This document shows, in pieces, positions 23,696-30,674 of a stretch of DNA of 41,262 nucleotides. A program made the position numbers and the translations under genes. Source of the stretch: JAAZNO01 sp964508025. Lineage in GTDB: Bacteria > Chloroflexota > Anaerolineae > B4-G1 > SLSP01. Position 1 is the first letter of the stretch, and each line of letters opens with the position of its first letter. Below the pieces are notes generated by a model. That model made no database searches. It saw only the letters and a program-made list of their open reading frames with translations, and was not told where the DNA came from. The stretch lies in NCBI GenBank assembly GCA_964508025.1, contig CAZDSF010000032.1, forward strand, positions 1 through 41,262, written 5' to 3'.

Positions 23696-25372
23696 ATGAC
23701 TGCTGAAACCGAGAAATTGCAGGCTGAACAACAGCGTTGGCGTGAGGGCAGCTATCAGAAAGTGACGCGGCGCTTTCCAGAGCGCCAACCAGACTTCACG
23801 ACGCCGTCTGGGATTCCTGTTGAACCGGCGTTGACGCCGTTGGATGCGCCCGTGGATTATCTCGCCGACCTGGGTTTTCCCGGCGAATATCCCTTCACCC
23901 GTGGCATTCAGCCCACCATGTACCGGGGACGCTTTTGGACGATGCGCCAATACGCGGGCTTCGCCAGCGCCGAGGAATCCAACGCCCGCTATCGCTATCT
24001 GCTGGAGCAGGGGCAGACGGGCCTCTCTGTGGCCTTCGACCTGCCCACGCAGCTGGGCTACGATGCCGATGATGATATGGCCCTCGGCGAGGTGGGTAAG
24101 GTCGGCGTTTCCATCAGCTGTCTGGAGGACATGCGCACGCTATTCCGGGAGATTCCTCTGGAAAAGGTCAGCACCTCTATGACCATCAACGCGCCGGCAG
24201 CGGTGCTGTGGGCCATGTATATCGCTGTGGCGCAGGAGCAGGGCGCGGATACTCGCCAGCTCAACGGCACAATCCAGAACGATATTCTCAAGGAATACGT
24301 GGCGCGCGGCACGTATATCTTCCCGCCGCGCCCTTCGATGCGGCTGATTACGGATACCTTCCGCTTCGGCGCCAGCGACGTGCCCAAGTGGAATCCCATC
24401 AGCATCAGCGGCTACCATATCCGTGAGGCGGGCAGCACCGCCGTCCAGGAAATCGCCTTCACGCTTGCGGATGGCATCGCCTACGTGCAGGCGGCTCTGG
24501 ATGCGGGTCTGAGCGTGGACGACTTCGCGCCTCGGCTCTCGTTCTTCTTCAACGCGCACAACAATTTCCTGGAAGAGATCGCCAAATTCCGTGCGGCGCG
24601 GCGGCTCTGGGCGCGCATCATGCGCGAACGCTTTGGCGCGCAGGATCCCAAATCGTGGATGCTGCGTTTCCACACGCAGACAGCCGGTTCCACGCTCACC
24701 GCGCAGCAGCCGATGAATAACGTCGTGCGGGTGACGCTGCAAGCGTTGGCGGCGGTGCTGGGCGGCACCCAATCGCTGCACACCAACTCCATGGATGAGG
24801 CGCTCTGGTTGCCCACCGAGGAGAGTGTCCGTGTGGCGCTGCGCACACAGCAGATCATCGCGTATGAGTCGGGCGTCGCCGATACGATTGATCCGCTTGC
24901 CGGCTCGTATTACATTGAGTATCTCACCGATGAGATCGAAAAACGCGCTTCCGCCTACATTCAAACGATTGATGAGCTGGGCGGGGCGACCGCTGCTATC
25001 GAGCAGGGGTACATGCAGGCTGAGATCGCCGACGCGGCTTACCGCGCGCAGCAGGCGGTGGAAAAGGGCGAGCAGGTGATCGTTGGCGTCAACAAATTCC
25101 AGATCGAAGAGGAGCGTGTAGGGTTGGCGCAGCTCCGCGTGGATCCGGCTATCGAGGCGCAGCAACGGGCGCATCTCGCCGAAGTGCGCGCTGTCCGCGA
25201 TAGCGCGCGCGCCTCAGCGATGCTCGACCGCATCGAAGCGGCGGCGAAGACGCCGGATGCCCCGCTCATGCCGCTGTTCATCGCAGCCGTGAGCGTCGGC
25301 TGCACGTTGGGCGAAGTCTGCGGCGTGCTGCGGCGCGTGTGGGGAGAATATCAGCCCAAGGTGATGCTGTAG
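23696..25372 (+). CDS. acyl-CoA mutase large subunit (methylmalonyl-CoA mutase type)
   Basis: A 558-residue catalytic TIM-barrel subunit of the B12-dependent acyl-CoA mutases. The family core is intact: FTRGIQPTMYRGRFWTMRQYAG near residue 65 with the substrate-binding Tyr/Thr/Met/Arg, GLSVAFDLPTQLGYD, NGTIQNDILKEY, SGYHIREAGSTA, TQTAGSTLTAQQPMNN and LHTNSMDEALWLP. The length fits the split form, whose cobalamin-binding subunit (about 130 residues) is a separate gene and is not in this window. Methylmalonyl-CoA mutase interconverts methylmalonyl- and succinyl-CoA, but isobutyryl-CoA and 2-hydroxyisobutyryl-CoA mutases share this layout. ATG 23696 has AAGGAGGAG. A perfect terminator follows, so it is separate from the next genes. 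Confidence 0.93.
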   Translation: MTAETEKLQAEQQRWREGSYQKVTRRFPERQPDFTTPSGIPVEPALTPLDAPVDYLADLGFPGEYPFTRGIQPTMYRGRFWTMRQYAGFASAEESNARYRYLLEQGQTGLSVAFDLPTQLGYDADDDMALGEVGKVGVSISCLEDMRTLFREIPLEKVSTSMTINAPAAVLWAMYIAVAQEQGADTRQLNGTIQNDILKEYVARGTYIFPPRPSMRLITDTFRFGASDVPKWNPISISGYHIREAGSTAVQEIAFTLADGIAYVQAALDAGLSVDDFAPRLSFFFNAHNNFLEEIAKFRAARRLWARIMRERFGAQDPKSWMLRFHTQTAGSTLTAQQPMNNVVRVTLQALAAVLGGTQSLHTNSMDEALWLPTEESVRVALRTQQIIAYESGVADTIDPLAGSYYIEYLTDEIEKRASAYIQTIDELGGATAAIEQGYMQAEIADAAYRAQQAVEKGEQVIVGVNKFQIEEERVGLAQLRVDPAIEAQQRAHLAEVRAVRDSARASAMLDRIEAAAKTPDAPLMPLFIAAVSVGCTLGEVCGVLRRVWGEYQPKVML

Positions 25373-25405
25373 TGAAGGCTGAGTAACGGGTAATCGGTGA
25401 TCGGT

Positions 25406-25440
25406 GAAGCGTGAGAGCTAGCTCTCACGCTTCTTGTTTT
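25406..25440 (+). terminator. intrinsic terminator after the mutase gene
   Basis: The perfect palindrome GAAGCGTGAGAGCT plus its complement at 25406-25433 is followed by TTGTTTT. It begins about 35 bp after the mutase stop. Confidence 0.85.
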
Positions 25441-25442
25441 GA

Positions 25443-25471
25443 TTGACAGGGGCGTGATTTTCCCTTATACT
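25443..25471 (+). promoter_or_regulatory. near-consensus promoter of the toxin-antitoxin pair
   Basis: TTGACA at 25443-25448, a 17-nt spacer and TATACT at 25466-25471. This is the strongest promoter match in the window. It lies directly upstream of operator-like repeats and about 95 bp before the antitoxin ATG. Confidence 0.8.
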
Positions 25472-25478
25472 ACCGTTG

Positions 25479-25496
25479 ATCAATTGATTAATTGAT
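25479..25496. promoter_or_regulatory. putative antitoxin operator (palindrome and direct repeats)
   Basis: ATCAATTGAT at 25479-25488 is a perfect 10-bp palindrome. AATTGAT recurs at 25482-25488 and 25490-25496. The site is AT-rich, begins 7 bp after the -10 box and is well placed for autorepression by a Phd-type antitoxin, which usually binds short palindromes at its own promoter. Confidence 0.5.
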
Positions 25497-25563
25497 GGAT
25501 GAATAGCGCTTAGGGGTTGGTTGGGGGTTGGTTGTAAATTGAGGCGCATTATGGAGGTGTGTC

Positions 25564-25884
25564 ATGGAGAAAACAATCAGCGCTACAGAGGCCCGCATCC
25601 ACTTTGGGGAACTGATCCGCCGGGTGAAAGAGGAAAACCAGGCATACATCGTCGAACGCGGCGGCGAGCCTTACGTCGTCGTGCTCTCCGCAGAGGAGTA
25701 TGAGCGGCTGACTGTTGCACGTACTGGGGAGGAATGGAACTACCCAATGCGTTTGGCGGAAGAATCCAGGCGGCGCGCCCGCGCTGAATTACAAGGGCGT
25801 TTGTTGCCGCCCATTGAAGAGACCGTTCGTGAGATGCGGGAGGAACGTGATGCACAGTTCGATGAAGCGCTTGACGTGCATTGA
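25564..25884 (+). CDS. Phd/YefM-type antitoxin
   Basis: A 106-residue type II antitoxin. The N-terminal half is the Phd/YefM DNA-binding fold (TISATEARIHFGELIRRVKEEN, then YIVERGGEPYVVVLSAEEYERL). The C-terminal half is charged and helical, the part that wraps the toxin. ATG 25564 has GGAGGTG. It overlaps the downstream PIN-domain gene by 35 bp, the usual coupling of such pairs. It probably represses the promoter at 25443-25471. Confidence 0.9.
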   Translation: MEKTISATEARIHFGELIRRVKEENQAYIVERGGEPYVVVLSAEEYERLTVARTGEEWNYPMRLAEESRRRARAELQGRLLPPIEETVREMREERDAQFDEALDVH

Positions 25885-26287
25885 TAACAGCGTTGTGATT
25901 CCGTTTCTGGTGGATCACCCTTTGAGTGTGGCAGCGCAGGCGCTTTGGGGATTGTGGCGCCAAGAACAGCGTAAACTGGTTGCGCCGATATTGTTACGGT
26001 ATGAGATAACAAACGTGCTCTATCGCTACTTTCTCAAGGGATTGTTGAGCGAAGAAACAGCGCGATTCGCGCTGCATTCAGGGTTAGTATTGCCAATTAC
26101 CTTCTATCAGGATGAGCTATTGCACACGCAAGCATATACGATTGCTGGGCAGTTCGCCCTCCCCGCCGCCTACGATGCGCACTACCTGGCGCTGGCGCAG
26201 CGGCTCGACGCCGATTTCTGGACCGCAGATCGCCGGCTCTTCAGCGCTGTCCACGAGGCGCTGCCCTGGGTCCATCTTCTTCAGTAA
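25850..26287 (+). CDS. vapC: PIN-domain toxin (VapC-like ribonuclease)
   Basis: A 145-residue PIN-domain protein. Acidic residues of the nuclease site are visible: Asp in TCIDNSVVIPFLVD near residue 8, Glu in LLRYEITNVLYRY near 45, Asp in AAYDAHYLALAQRLDADFWTADRR near 105 and 122. VapC toxins cleave tRNA or rRNA when freed from the antitoxin. I chose ATG 25850, with GGGAGGA upstream; longer upstream readings lie inside the antitoxin gene in another frame. Parts of the gene look more AT-rich than its neighbours, consistent with transfer. Confidence 0.88.
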   Translation: MHSSMKRLTCIDNSVVIPFLVDHPLSVAAQALWGLWRQEQRKLVAPILLRYEITNVLYRYFLKGLLSEETARFALHSGLVLPITFYQDELLHTQAYTIAGQFALPAAYDAHYLALAQRLDADFWTADRRLFSAVHEALPWVHLLQ

Positions 26288-26323
26288 AGTAATGGGGCTT
26301 GGCTTCCCATAGATTCTGGCGGA

Positions 26324-26360
26324 TTGTCACTTACCGCCAGCACACTGACGCGGCTATAAT
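26324..26360 (+). promoter_or_regulatory. possible promoter of the acyl-CoA ligase cluster
   Basis: A perfect TATAAT at 26355-26360 lies about 160 bp before the first cluster gene. The best -35 at normal spacing (TTACCG at 26331-26336) is weak; TTGTCA at 26324-26329 is too far (25 nt). The region to 26521 has no gene but holds low-complexity CCGTCCTCGGTCCCCGG words near 26445. Confidence 0.4.
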
Positions 26361-26521
26361 GATTCGAGTCGCTATGCACTCAGAAGCGATTGGCCCTGAC
26401 CGATAAGTGGATACCCTACTCAATGCGCCTGTTGGGGTATCCGTCCTCGGTCCCCGGTCATCCGTCAGTGGGTATTCAAAGTGTTCCCGCAACCATCAGC
26501 TTAAGCAATGCGAGGGATTTC

Positions 26522-28093
26522 ATGGCGCGATTGCACGAGTACCAGGGAAAACAACAGCTGGCCCAGGCCGGCATCGCTACGCCGCGCGGCGCGGTCGCAA
26601 CCACTCCAGAAGCCGCACACACGATTGCCGCCGAAATCGGATGTCCGGTGATGGTCAAGGCCCAGGTGTGGGTTACGGGCCGCGCGGGCATCGGGGCTAT
26701 CCGCAAAGCCGCTACGCCCGAAGAAGCCGCGCTCGCCGCAGAGGCGCTCCTGGGGCAGCGGATCAAGACTCTCACCGTGACCGAGGTGCTGGTTGAAGAG
26801 CAGATTCACATTGTTCGGGAGTTCTACGCGGGCGTCATTGTGGATGACCGCGCGCAGGCACCCCTCGTGCTCTTCTCTAGCGTTGGCGGCACCGGCATCG
26901 AAGAGATTGCCGCCGCGCATCCCGATAAAGTCGCCAGCATCCACGTGGATATTGAGCGGGGCCTGCTGGATTACCAGGCGCGCGATCTCGTCCGCCGCAC
27001 CGGCATTGAGGGGAAGCTGCAAAGCGATCTGGGCGACCTGCTCGTGCGGCTCTATCAGGTTGCCCGCACCTGCGAGGCGCGCTCGGCGGAGATCAATCCA
27101 CTGGCGCTCACGGCGGAGGGGAAGCTCGTCGCGGCGGATTGCCGCATCACTGTGGATGATTACGCCGTCTTCCGCCGCCCGGAACTGGGCATCGAAATCG
27201 CCCGCGAGTACGACCGTCCGCCCACTGCTCTGGAAAAGATCGCTTATGCGGTCGAGGCGCAGGATTATCGCGGCACCTTCTACTTCATCCAGATGGCGGA
27301 AAACTTTCGGCGCGGCGAGGGCTACGTGGGCTTCCACGGCGCGGGCGGCGGCGGTTCGATGATGAGCATGGATGCGCTGCTGCGTCAGGGCTTCAAGGTG
27401 GCGACGTTTGTGGATACCAGCGGCAATCCGCCCGCGAGCAAGGTCTATCGCGCCGCGAAAATCGTCCTCGCCGTTGGCCCGATTGACGGCTACTTCGGTT
27501 CCGGCTCCGGCGTCGCCAGCCAGGAGCAGTTCTACTCCGCGCGCGGGCTGTTCAAAGCCTTCCTCGAAGCGCAGGTGGAAGTCCCTATCGTGGTGCGGCT
27601 TGGCGGCAACGGGGAGGATCGCGCCGTGGAGATCCTGGAGGGCCTGAACGGACGCATTCCCGCGCCGGTGGAGGGCTACAAGAAAGACGACTCGCCCGAC
27701 TTCTGCGCGCAACGGCTGGCGGCGTTGATTGACGAAATGGCGAAAAGGCGAGAAAGCGAAAAAGCGAGTCAGCGAGAAAGCGAGTCAGGCGTTACAGATT
27801 ACGCATTACGCAGTACGTATTACGTTTTCCCCAGTCCCACCGGTACGGTGATGTTGGATCACGCGGTCTGTGCAACGTGCGTGAGCAAGGTCTGCATCGA
27901 GGTGTGCGCGCGGCAGATTCTCTCGCTCAACGCTGAGGGGTTGCCCGTGCTCAACATCGCACCAGAAGAAGCGCGGCGCGGACGCTGCGTCGAATGCCTG
28001 GGCTGTGAGGTGGATTGCCTGCTCTACGGCGCGGGCGGCGGGCATGTGGAGTTGCCTATCGAAGGTTGCTCGTTGCTCGTTGCTCGTTGCTAG
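26522..28093 (+). CDS. ATP-grasp acyl-CoA ligase beta subunit fused to a 2x[4Fe-4S] ferredoxin domain
   Basis: A 523-residue protein. Residues 1-400 match the SucC/citryl-CoA synthetase beta subunit: MARLHEYQGKQQLAQAGI, the ATP-grasp VMVKAQVWVTGRAGIGAIRKA, EINPLALT near 190, and the ligase domain with VVRLGGNGEDRAVEIL. Residues 407-436 are a low-complexity linker made of spacer-type repeats. Residues 444-523 form a ferredoxin-like domain with Cys 450, 453, 458, 462 (CxxCx4Cx3C) and 489, 492, 495, 499 (CxxCxxCx3C). SucC proteins are normally about 390 residues without iron-sulfur motifs. I chose ATG 26522 (GAGGGA upstream). The citryl-CoA lyase-like gene downstream suggests citrate, not succinate, as substrate; this is inference. 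Confidence 0.88.
   Translation: MARLHEYQGKQQLAQAGIATPRGAVATTPEAAHTIAAEIGCPVMVKAQVWVTGRAGIGAIRKAATPEEAALAAEALLGQRIKTLTVTEVLVEEQIHIVREFYAGVIVDDRAQAPLVLFSSVGGTGIEEIAAAHPDKVASIHVDIERGLLDYQARDLVRRTGIEGKLQSDLGDLLVRLYQVARTCEARSAEINPLALTAEGKLVAADCRITVDDYAVFRRPELGIEIAREYDRPPTALEKIAYAVEAQDYRGTFYFIQMAENFRRGEGYVGFHGAGGGGSMMSMDALLRQGFKVATFVDTSGNPPASKVYRAAKIVLAVGPIDGYFGSGSGVASQEQFYSARGLFKAFLEAQVEVPIVVRLGGNGEDRAVEILEGLNGRIPAPVEGYKKDDSPDFCAQRLAALIDEMAKRRESEKASQRESESGVTDYALRSTYYVFPSPTGTVMLDHAVCATCVSKVCIEVCARQILSLNAEGLPVLNIAPEEARRGRCVECLGCEVDCLLYGAGGGHVELPIEGCSLLVARC
27740..27828. repeat. intergenic-type repeats inside the ligase-ferredoxin coding sequence
   Basis: A 28-bp GCGAAAAGGCGAGAAAGCGA-type sequence (27740-27767) is followed by CGAGTCAGCGAGAAAGCGAG and then ACGCATTACGCAGTACG words (27791-27828). 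A copy of the 28-mer with one mismatch lies between genes at 34969-34996. Here it encodes the linker between two domains in frame. Confidence 0.8.
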
Positions 28094-28155
28094 TTACTTG
28101 TTTTCTTTCAGCCACCAGCAACCAGCAACCAGTTTCCAGCAACCAGTTTCTTGAT
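28065..28155. repeat. GTTGCTC tandem heptamers and complementary CCAGCAA heptamers
   Basis: GTTGCTC repeats four times with one change (28065-28092) and supplies the last codons and TAG stop of the ligase-ferredoxin gene. From 28112 CCAGCAA-type heptamers repeat with complementary sequence (AGCAAC against GTTGCT), so the RNA could fold into a long hairpin between the beta and alpha subunit genes. Confidence 0.7.
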
Positions 28156-28170
28156 ATTAAGGGGAACTTT

Positions 28171-29073
28171 ATGGCAATACTCATTGATCAGACCAAGCGC
28201 GTGCTCGTGCAGGGCATCACCGGACGGGAGGGGATGGCCCGCGCGAAGTTGATGACGGAATACGGGACGCAGGTTGTGGCGGGCGTGACGCCGGGACGGG
28301 GCGGCGAGCGCGTCGAAGGCGTCCCGGTGTACGACACGGTGCTGGAAGCCTGGGAGCAGGTCGGGCCGCTTGATGTGAGCGTGCTCTTCATCCCCGCGCC
28401 GCTGGTGAAAAGCGCCGCGCTGGAAGCGATAGACGCGGGGGTGAAGCTGCTCGTCATCGTGCCGGATCGTGTGCCGATCTACGACGTGTTGAGCATTGCC
28501 GCGCGGGCCAAAGCGGTCGGCGCGCGCTTCATCGGGCCGAACACGCTCGGCGTGCTCAGCCCCGGCAAGGCCGTGCTGGGCATGATGGGTGGGCGGGCCG
28601 CTTCCGCCAAATCGTGGTTCATCCCCGGCCCGGTAGGGATTTCCTCGCGCAGCGGCGGCATCACGTCTTCCATGGCCTACTACCTGGCGCGCGAGGGCAT
28701 CGGCGCGACGACGCTCGTCCACGTGGGGGGAGACGCCGTGGTGGGCCTGCCCCATCCCGATGTGATGCTGGAATTCGAACGCGATCCAGAGACCAAAGCC
28801 GTTGTCATGTTCGGCGAGATCGGCACGAGCCAGGAGGAGCGCGTTGCGGATCTCATCGAGGCGGGGGCGTTCACCAAGCCGCTGATCGCCTACATCGGCG
28901 GGAAGGCGGCAAAACAGGGCACGCGCTTTTCCCACGCCGGCGCCATCGTCGAAGGCGGACGCGGCACATATCAGGGCAAGGTCGAACGACTGCGGGCAGT
29001 CGGCGCGACGGTGGTGGAGTCCTTCATGGAGCTGCCCCAGGCGACGAAGGAAGTGCTGGCGAGAATCAGTTGA
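28171..29073 (+). CDS. acyl-CoA ligase alpha subunit (SucD / citryl-CoA synthetase small subunit type)
   Basis: A 300-residue CoA-binding protein. The N-terminal Rossmann part has VLVQGITGREGMARAKLM and the Gly-rich GVTPGRGGERVEGVPVYDT CoA loop. The C-terminal part has IGPNTLGVLSPGKA, GPVGISSRSGGITSSMAYYL and the phosphohistidine segment FSHAGAIVEGGRG near residue 255. It pairs with the upstream beta subunit to form a phosphohistidine-dependent, nucleotide-driven acyl-CoA synthetase. I chose ATG 28171 (AAGGGGAA upstream); the longer reading runs into repeats. In Hydrogenobacter, SucCD-like subunits followed by a citryl-CoA lyase make citryl-CoA from citrate. The same order here supports that role without proving it. 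Confidence 0.88.
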   Translation: MAILIDQTKRVLVQGITGREGMARAKLMTEYGTQVVAGVTPGRGGERVEGVPVYDTVLEAWEQVGPLDVSVLFIPAPLVKSAALEAIDAGVKLLVIVPDRVPIYDVLSIAARAKAVGARFIGPNTLGVLSPGKAVLGMMGGRAASAKSWFIPGPVGISSRSGGITSSMAYYLAREGIGATTLVHVGGDAVVGLPHPDVMLEFERDPETKAVVMFGEIGTSQEERVADLIEAGAFTKPLIAYIGGKAAKQGTRFSHAGAIVEGGRGTYQGKVERLRAVGATVVESFMELPQATKEVLARIS

Positions 29074-29157
29074 AGGTTGCGAGTTAAAAGTTGAAAGTTG
29101 ATCGTTTTACGAAGACGAACTTTCAACCTGTAACTTGTAACTAGCTAAGGAGTACAC
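29074..29157. repeat. GAGTTAAAAGTTGAAAGTTG repeat spacer with 10-bp inverted repeat
   Basis: Degenerate AGTTGAAAGTTG words occupy 29074-29100, with the inverse ACTTTCAACCTGTAACTTG at 29119-29137. GTTGAAAGTT (29090-29099) pairs perfectly with 29118-29127. The ribosome-binding site AAGGAG of the next gene follows. Confidence 0.6.
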
Positions 29158-29940
29158 ATGGTAGAAGAAGCCTGGAGTCAACCGATCACGAAAATCGAGC
29201 CGAATTTGATTGCGGTGCGGGGCTATCGCATCGAGGAGCTGATGGGCCGCGTGCCTTTTTCTCACATGGTGTACCTGGCGCTCAAGGGCGAGCTGCCCAC
29301 CGAGGCGCAGGGACGCATCATGGATGCGTTGCTCGTCTCCAGCGTGGATCACGGCGCGACGCCGCCCTCGGCGCTGGCGGCGCGGACGGTGGTATCGGGC
29401 GGGGCGCCGCTCACCACTGCGGTTGCGGCGGGCATTATGACCATCAACCGGCATCACGGCGGCGCCATCGAAGGTTGTATGCGCGTGTTGCTCGATGGCG
29501 TGGCGCGTCAACGCGAGACGGGACAATCCACGCCGGAAGCGGCGCGCGCGATTGTGGCTGAGGCGCGGGCTGCCGGCAAGCGTCTGCCCGGCTACGGGCA
29601 TCGGCTCCACACCGCTGATCCTCGCACGGCGCGGCTGCTCGCGCTCGCGGCTGAAGAGGGGCTGGCGGGCGACTACATCGCGCTGGCGCAGGCCATCGCT
29701 GCCGCCAGCGCCGAAGCTTCTGGCAAGGCGTTGCCCCTCAATGTGGATGGCGCTATCGCGGCGGTGCTCTGCGAGCTCGATTTCCCGCCGGAGATGGGCA
29801 ACGGCTTCTTCGCCATCGCGCGCACCGTGGGCTTGACCGCGCACGTCTTCGACGAGCTTACCCGTCAGCGGCCTATGCGCGCCATTGCGCCCACATCGGG
29901 CTATGATGGCCCGGCCCTGCGCGAATTGGAGAACGCATAG
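29158..29940 (+). CDS. citryl-CoA lyase-like protein (short citrate synthase family)
   Basis: A 260-residue protein of the citrate synthase superfamily. It is much shorter than citrate synthase (about 370-430), as expected for citryl-CoA lyase. The catalytic triad can be placed: His in TINRHHGGAIEG near residue 103, His in LPGYGHRLHTADPR near 146, and Asp in LPLNVDGAIAAVL near 200. Citryl-CoA lyase cleaves citryl-CoA to acetyl-CoA and oxaloacetate; the reverse condensation would lack thioester hydrolysis. ATG 29158 has AAGGAG. Position directly after the two ligase subunits matches the two-step citrate cleavage route. Other 3-hydroxy-acyl-CoA substrates remain possible. Confidence 0.85.
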   Translation: MVEEAWSQPITKIEPNLIAVRGYRIEELMGRVPFSHMVYLALKGELPTEAQGRIMDALLVSSVDHGATPPSALAARTVVSGGAPLTTAVAAGIMTINRHHGGAIEGCMRVLLDGVARQRETGQSTPEAARAIVAEARAAGKRLPGYGHRLHTADPRTARLLALAAEEGLAGDYIALAQAIAAASAEASGKALPLNVDGAIAAVLCELDFPPEMGNGFFAIARTVGLTAHVFDELTRQRPMRAIAPTSGYDGPALRELENA

Positions 29941-30093
29941 CAGCGGCGTGGGGGAGAAGGGCGAGGGGGAGGTTGGGGGATGGGGTGATGGGGAGCAGGT
30001 TGCTTGCGATTTTTAGATTGTTAAGCGAAATTGTAATGCGGAGATTTTCATCCTTCCGCCTTCATCCTTCATAATTTCTTAGAGGAGATTCCC
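29941..30093. other. intergenic spacer, G-rich low complexity
   Basis: A 153-bp spacer. It begins with a G-rich stretch of GGGGGAG/GGGGATGG words (about 29948-30000), followed by AT-rich sequence and the GAGGAG site of the HD-domain gene. No promoter or terminator stands out. Confidence 0.45.
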
Positions 30094-30642
30094 ATGCGTG
30101 ACACATTGTTGCAGTTGTTACCTGAATTTGACTTGATCGAGGACGCCGACTTGCGAGAGAAGGCGTTGCAGTGCTGGGAGCTGGCGCTGGCAGAAGGCGG
30201 TTGGACGCCGGAGGCGCTGTTGGAGATGCCGTTCACGCTGCTCATCAATCCCTGCCCGGCAAATTTCATCGAGCATGTGCGCGGGGTGACGTTGACCGCG
30301 TTGCGCGCGGCGGACATCTTCGCGCAGATCTACGGCGAGCGGTTGCCGGTCAACCGGAATGTGCTCATCGCGGGCGGCCTGTTGCACGATGTCGGCAAGC
30401 CGCTGGAATATACCCGCAATGCCGAGGGCAAGGTCGTCCAGAGCCGCGGCGGCAAGCTGTTGCGCCATCCCTTCAGCGGCGCGGCGCTTGCTGCCCGCGC
30501 GGGATTGCCCATCGAAGTGCAGCACATCATCGCTACGCACGCTGGCGAGGGGGATAAGGGCCATCGCAGCACCGAAGCCACGCTTATCAATCACGCCGAT
30601 TTTATGCACTTCCACAGCTTTCTGCGGCAGGCGGGGGGATAG
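30094..30642 (+). CDS. HD-domain phosphohydrolase-like protein
   Basis: A 182-residue single-domain protein with the HD metal site: His in IEHVRGVTLTALRAADI near residue 54, the HD pair in AGGLLHDVGKPLEYT near 95, His in LRHPFSGAALAA near 125, His in IIATHAGEGDKGHRSTEATLINHAD near 150 and the final Asp near 169. HD proteins hydrolyse phosphate esters or nucleotides. It sits between the citryl-CoA lyase-like gene and the first hydro-lyase, 150 and 32 bp away, so it is probably part of the cluster. No role in the pathway is known. ATG 30094 has GAGGAG. Confidence 0.85.
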   Translation: MRDTLLQLLPEFDLIEDADLREKALQCWELALAEGGWTPEALLEMPFTLLINPCPANFIEHVRGVTLTALRAADIFAQIYGERLPVNRNVLIAGGLLHDVGKPLEYTRNAEGKVVQSRGGKLLRHPFSGAALAARAGLPIEVQHIIATHAGEGDKGHRSTEATLINHADFMHFHSFLRQAGG

Positions 30643-30674
30643 CAGTCAGGAGTCAAGAGTCAGGACGGGACATC

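Noticed and set aside
26501..27712. A 403-residue minus-strand frame inside the ligase-ferredoxin gene
   Set aside because: It is antisense shadow of an ATP-grasp protein with conserved motifs on the plus strand.
26522..29073. Plain succinyl-CoA synthetase of the TCA cycle
   Set aside because: Not excluded, but a citryl-CoA lyase-like gene directly downstream and the ferredoxin fusion make citrate or a related acid a better guess.
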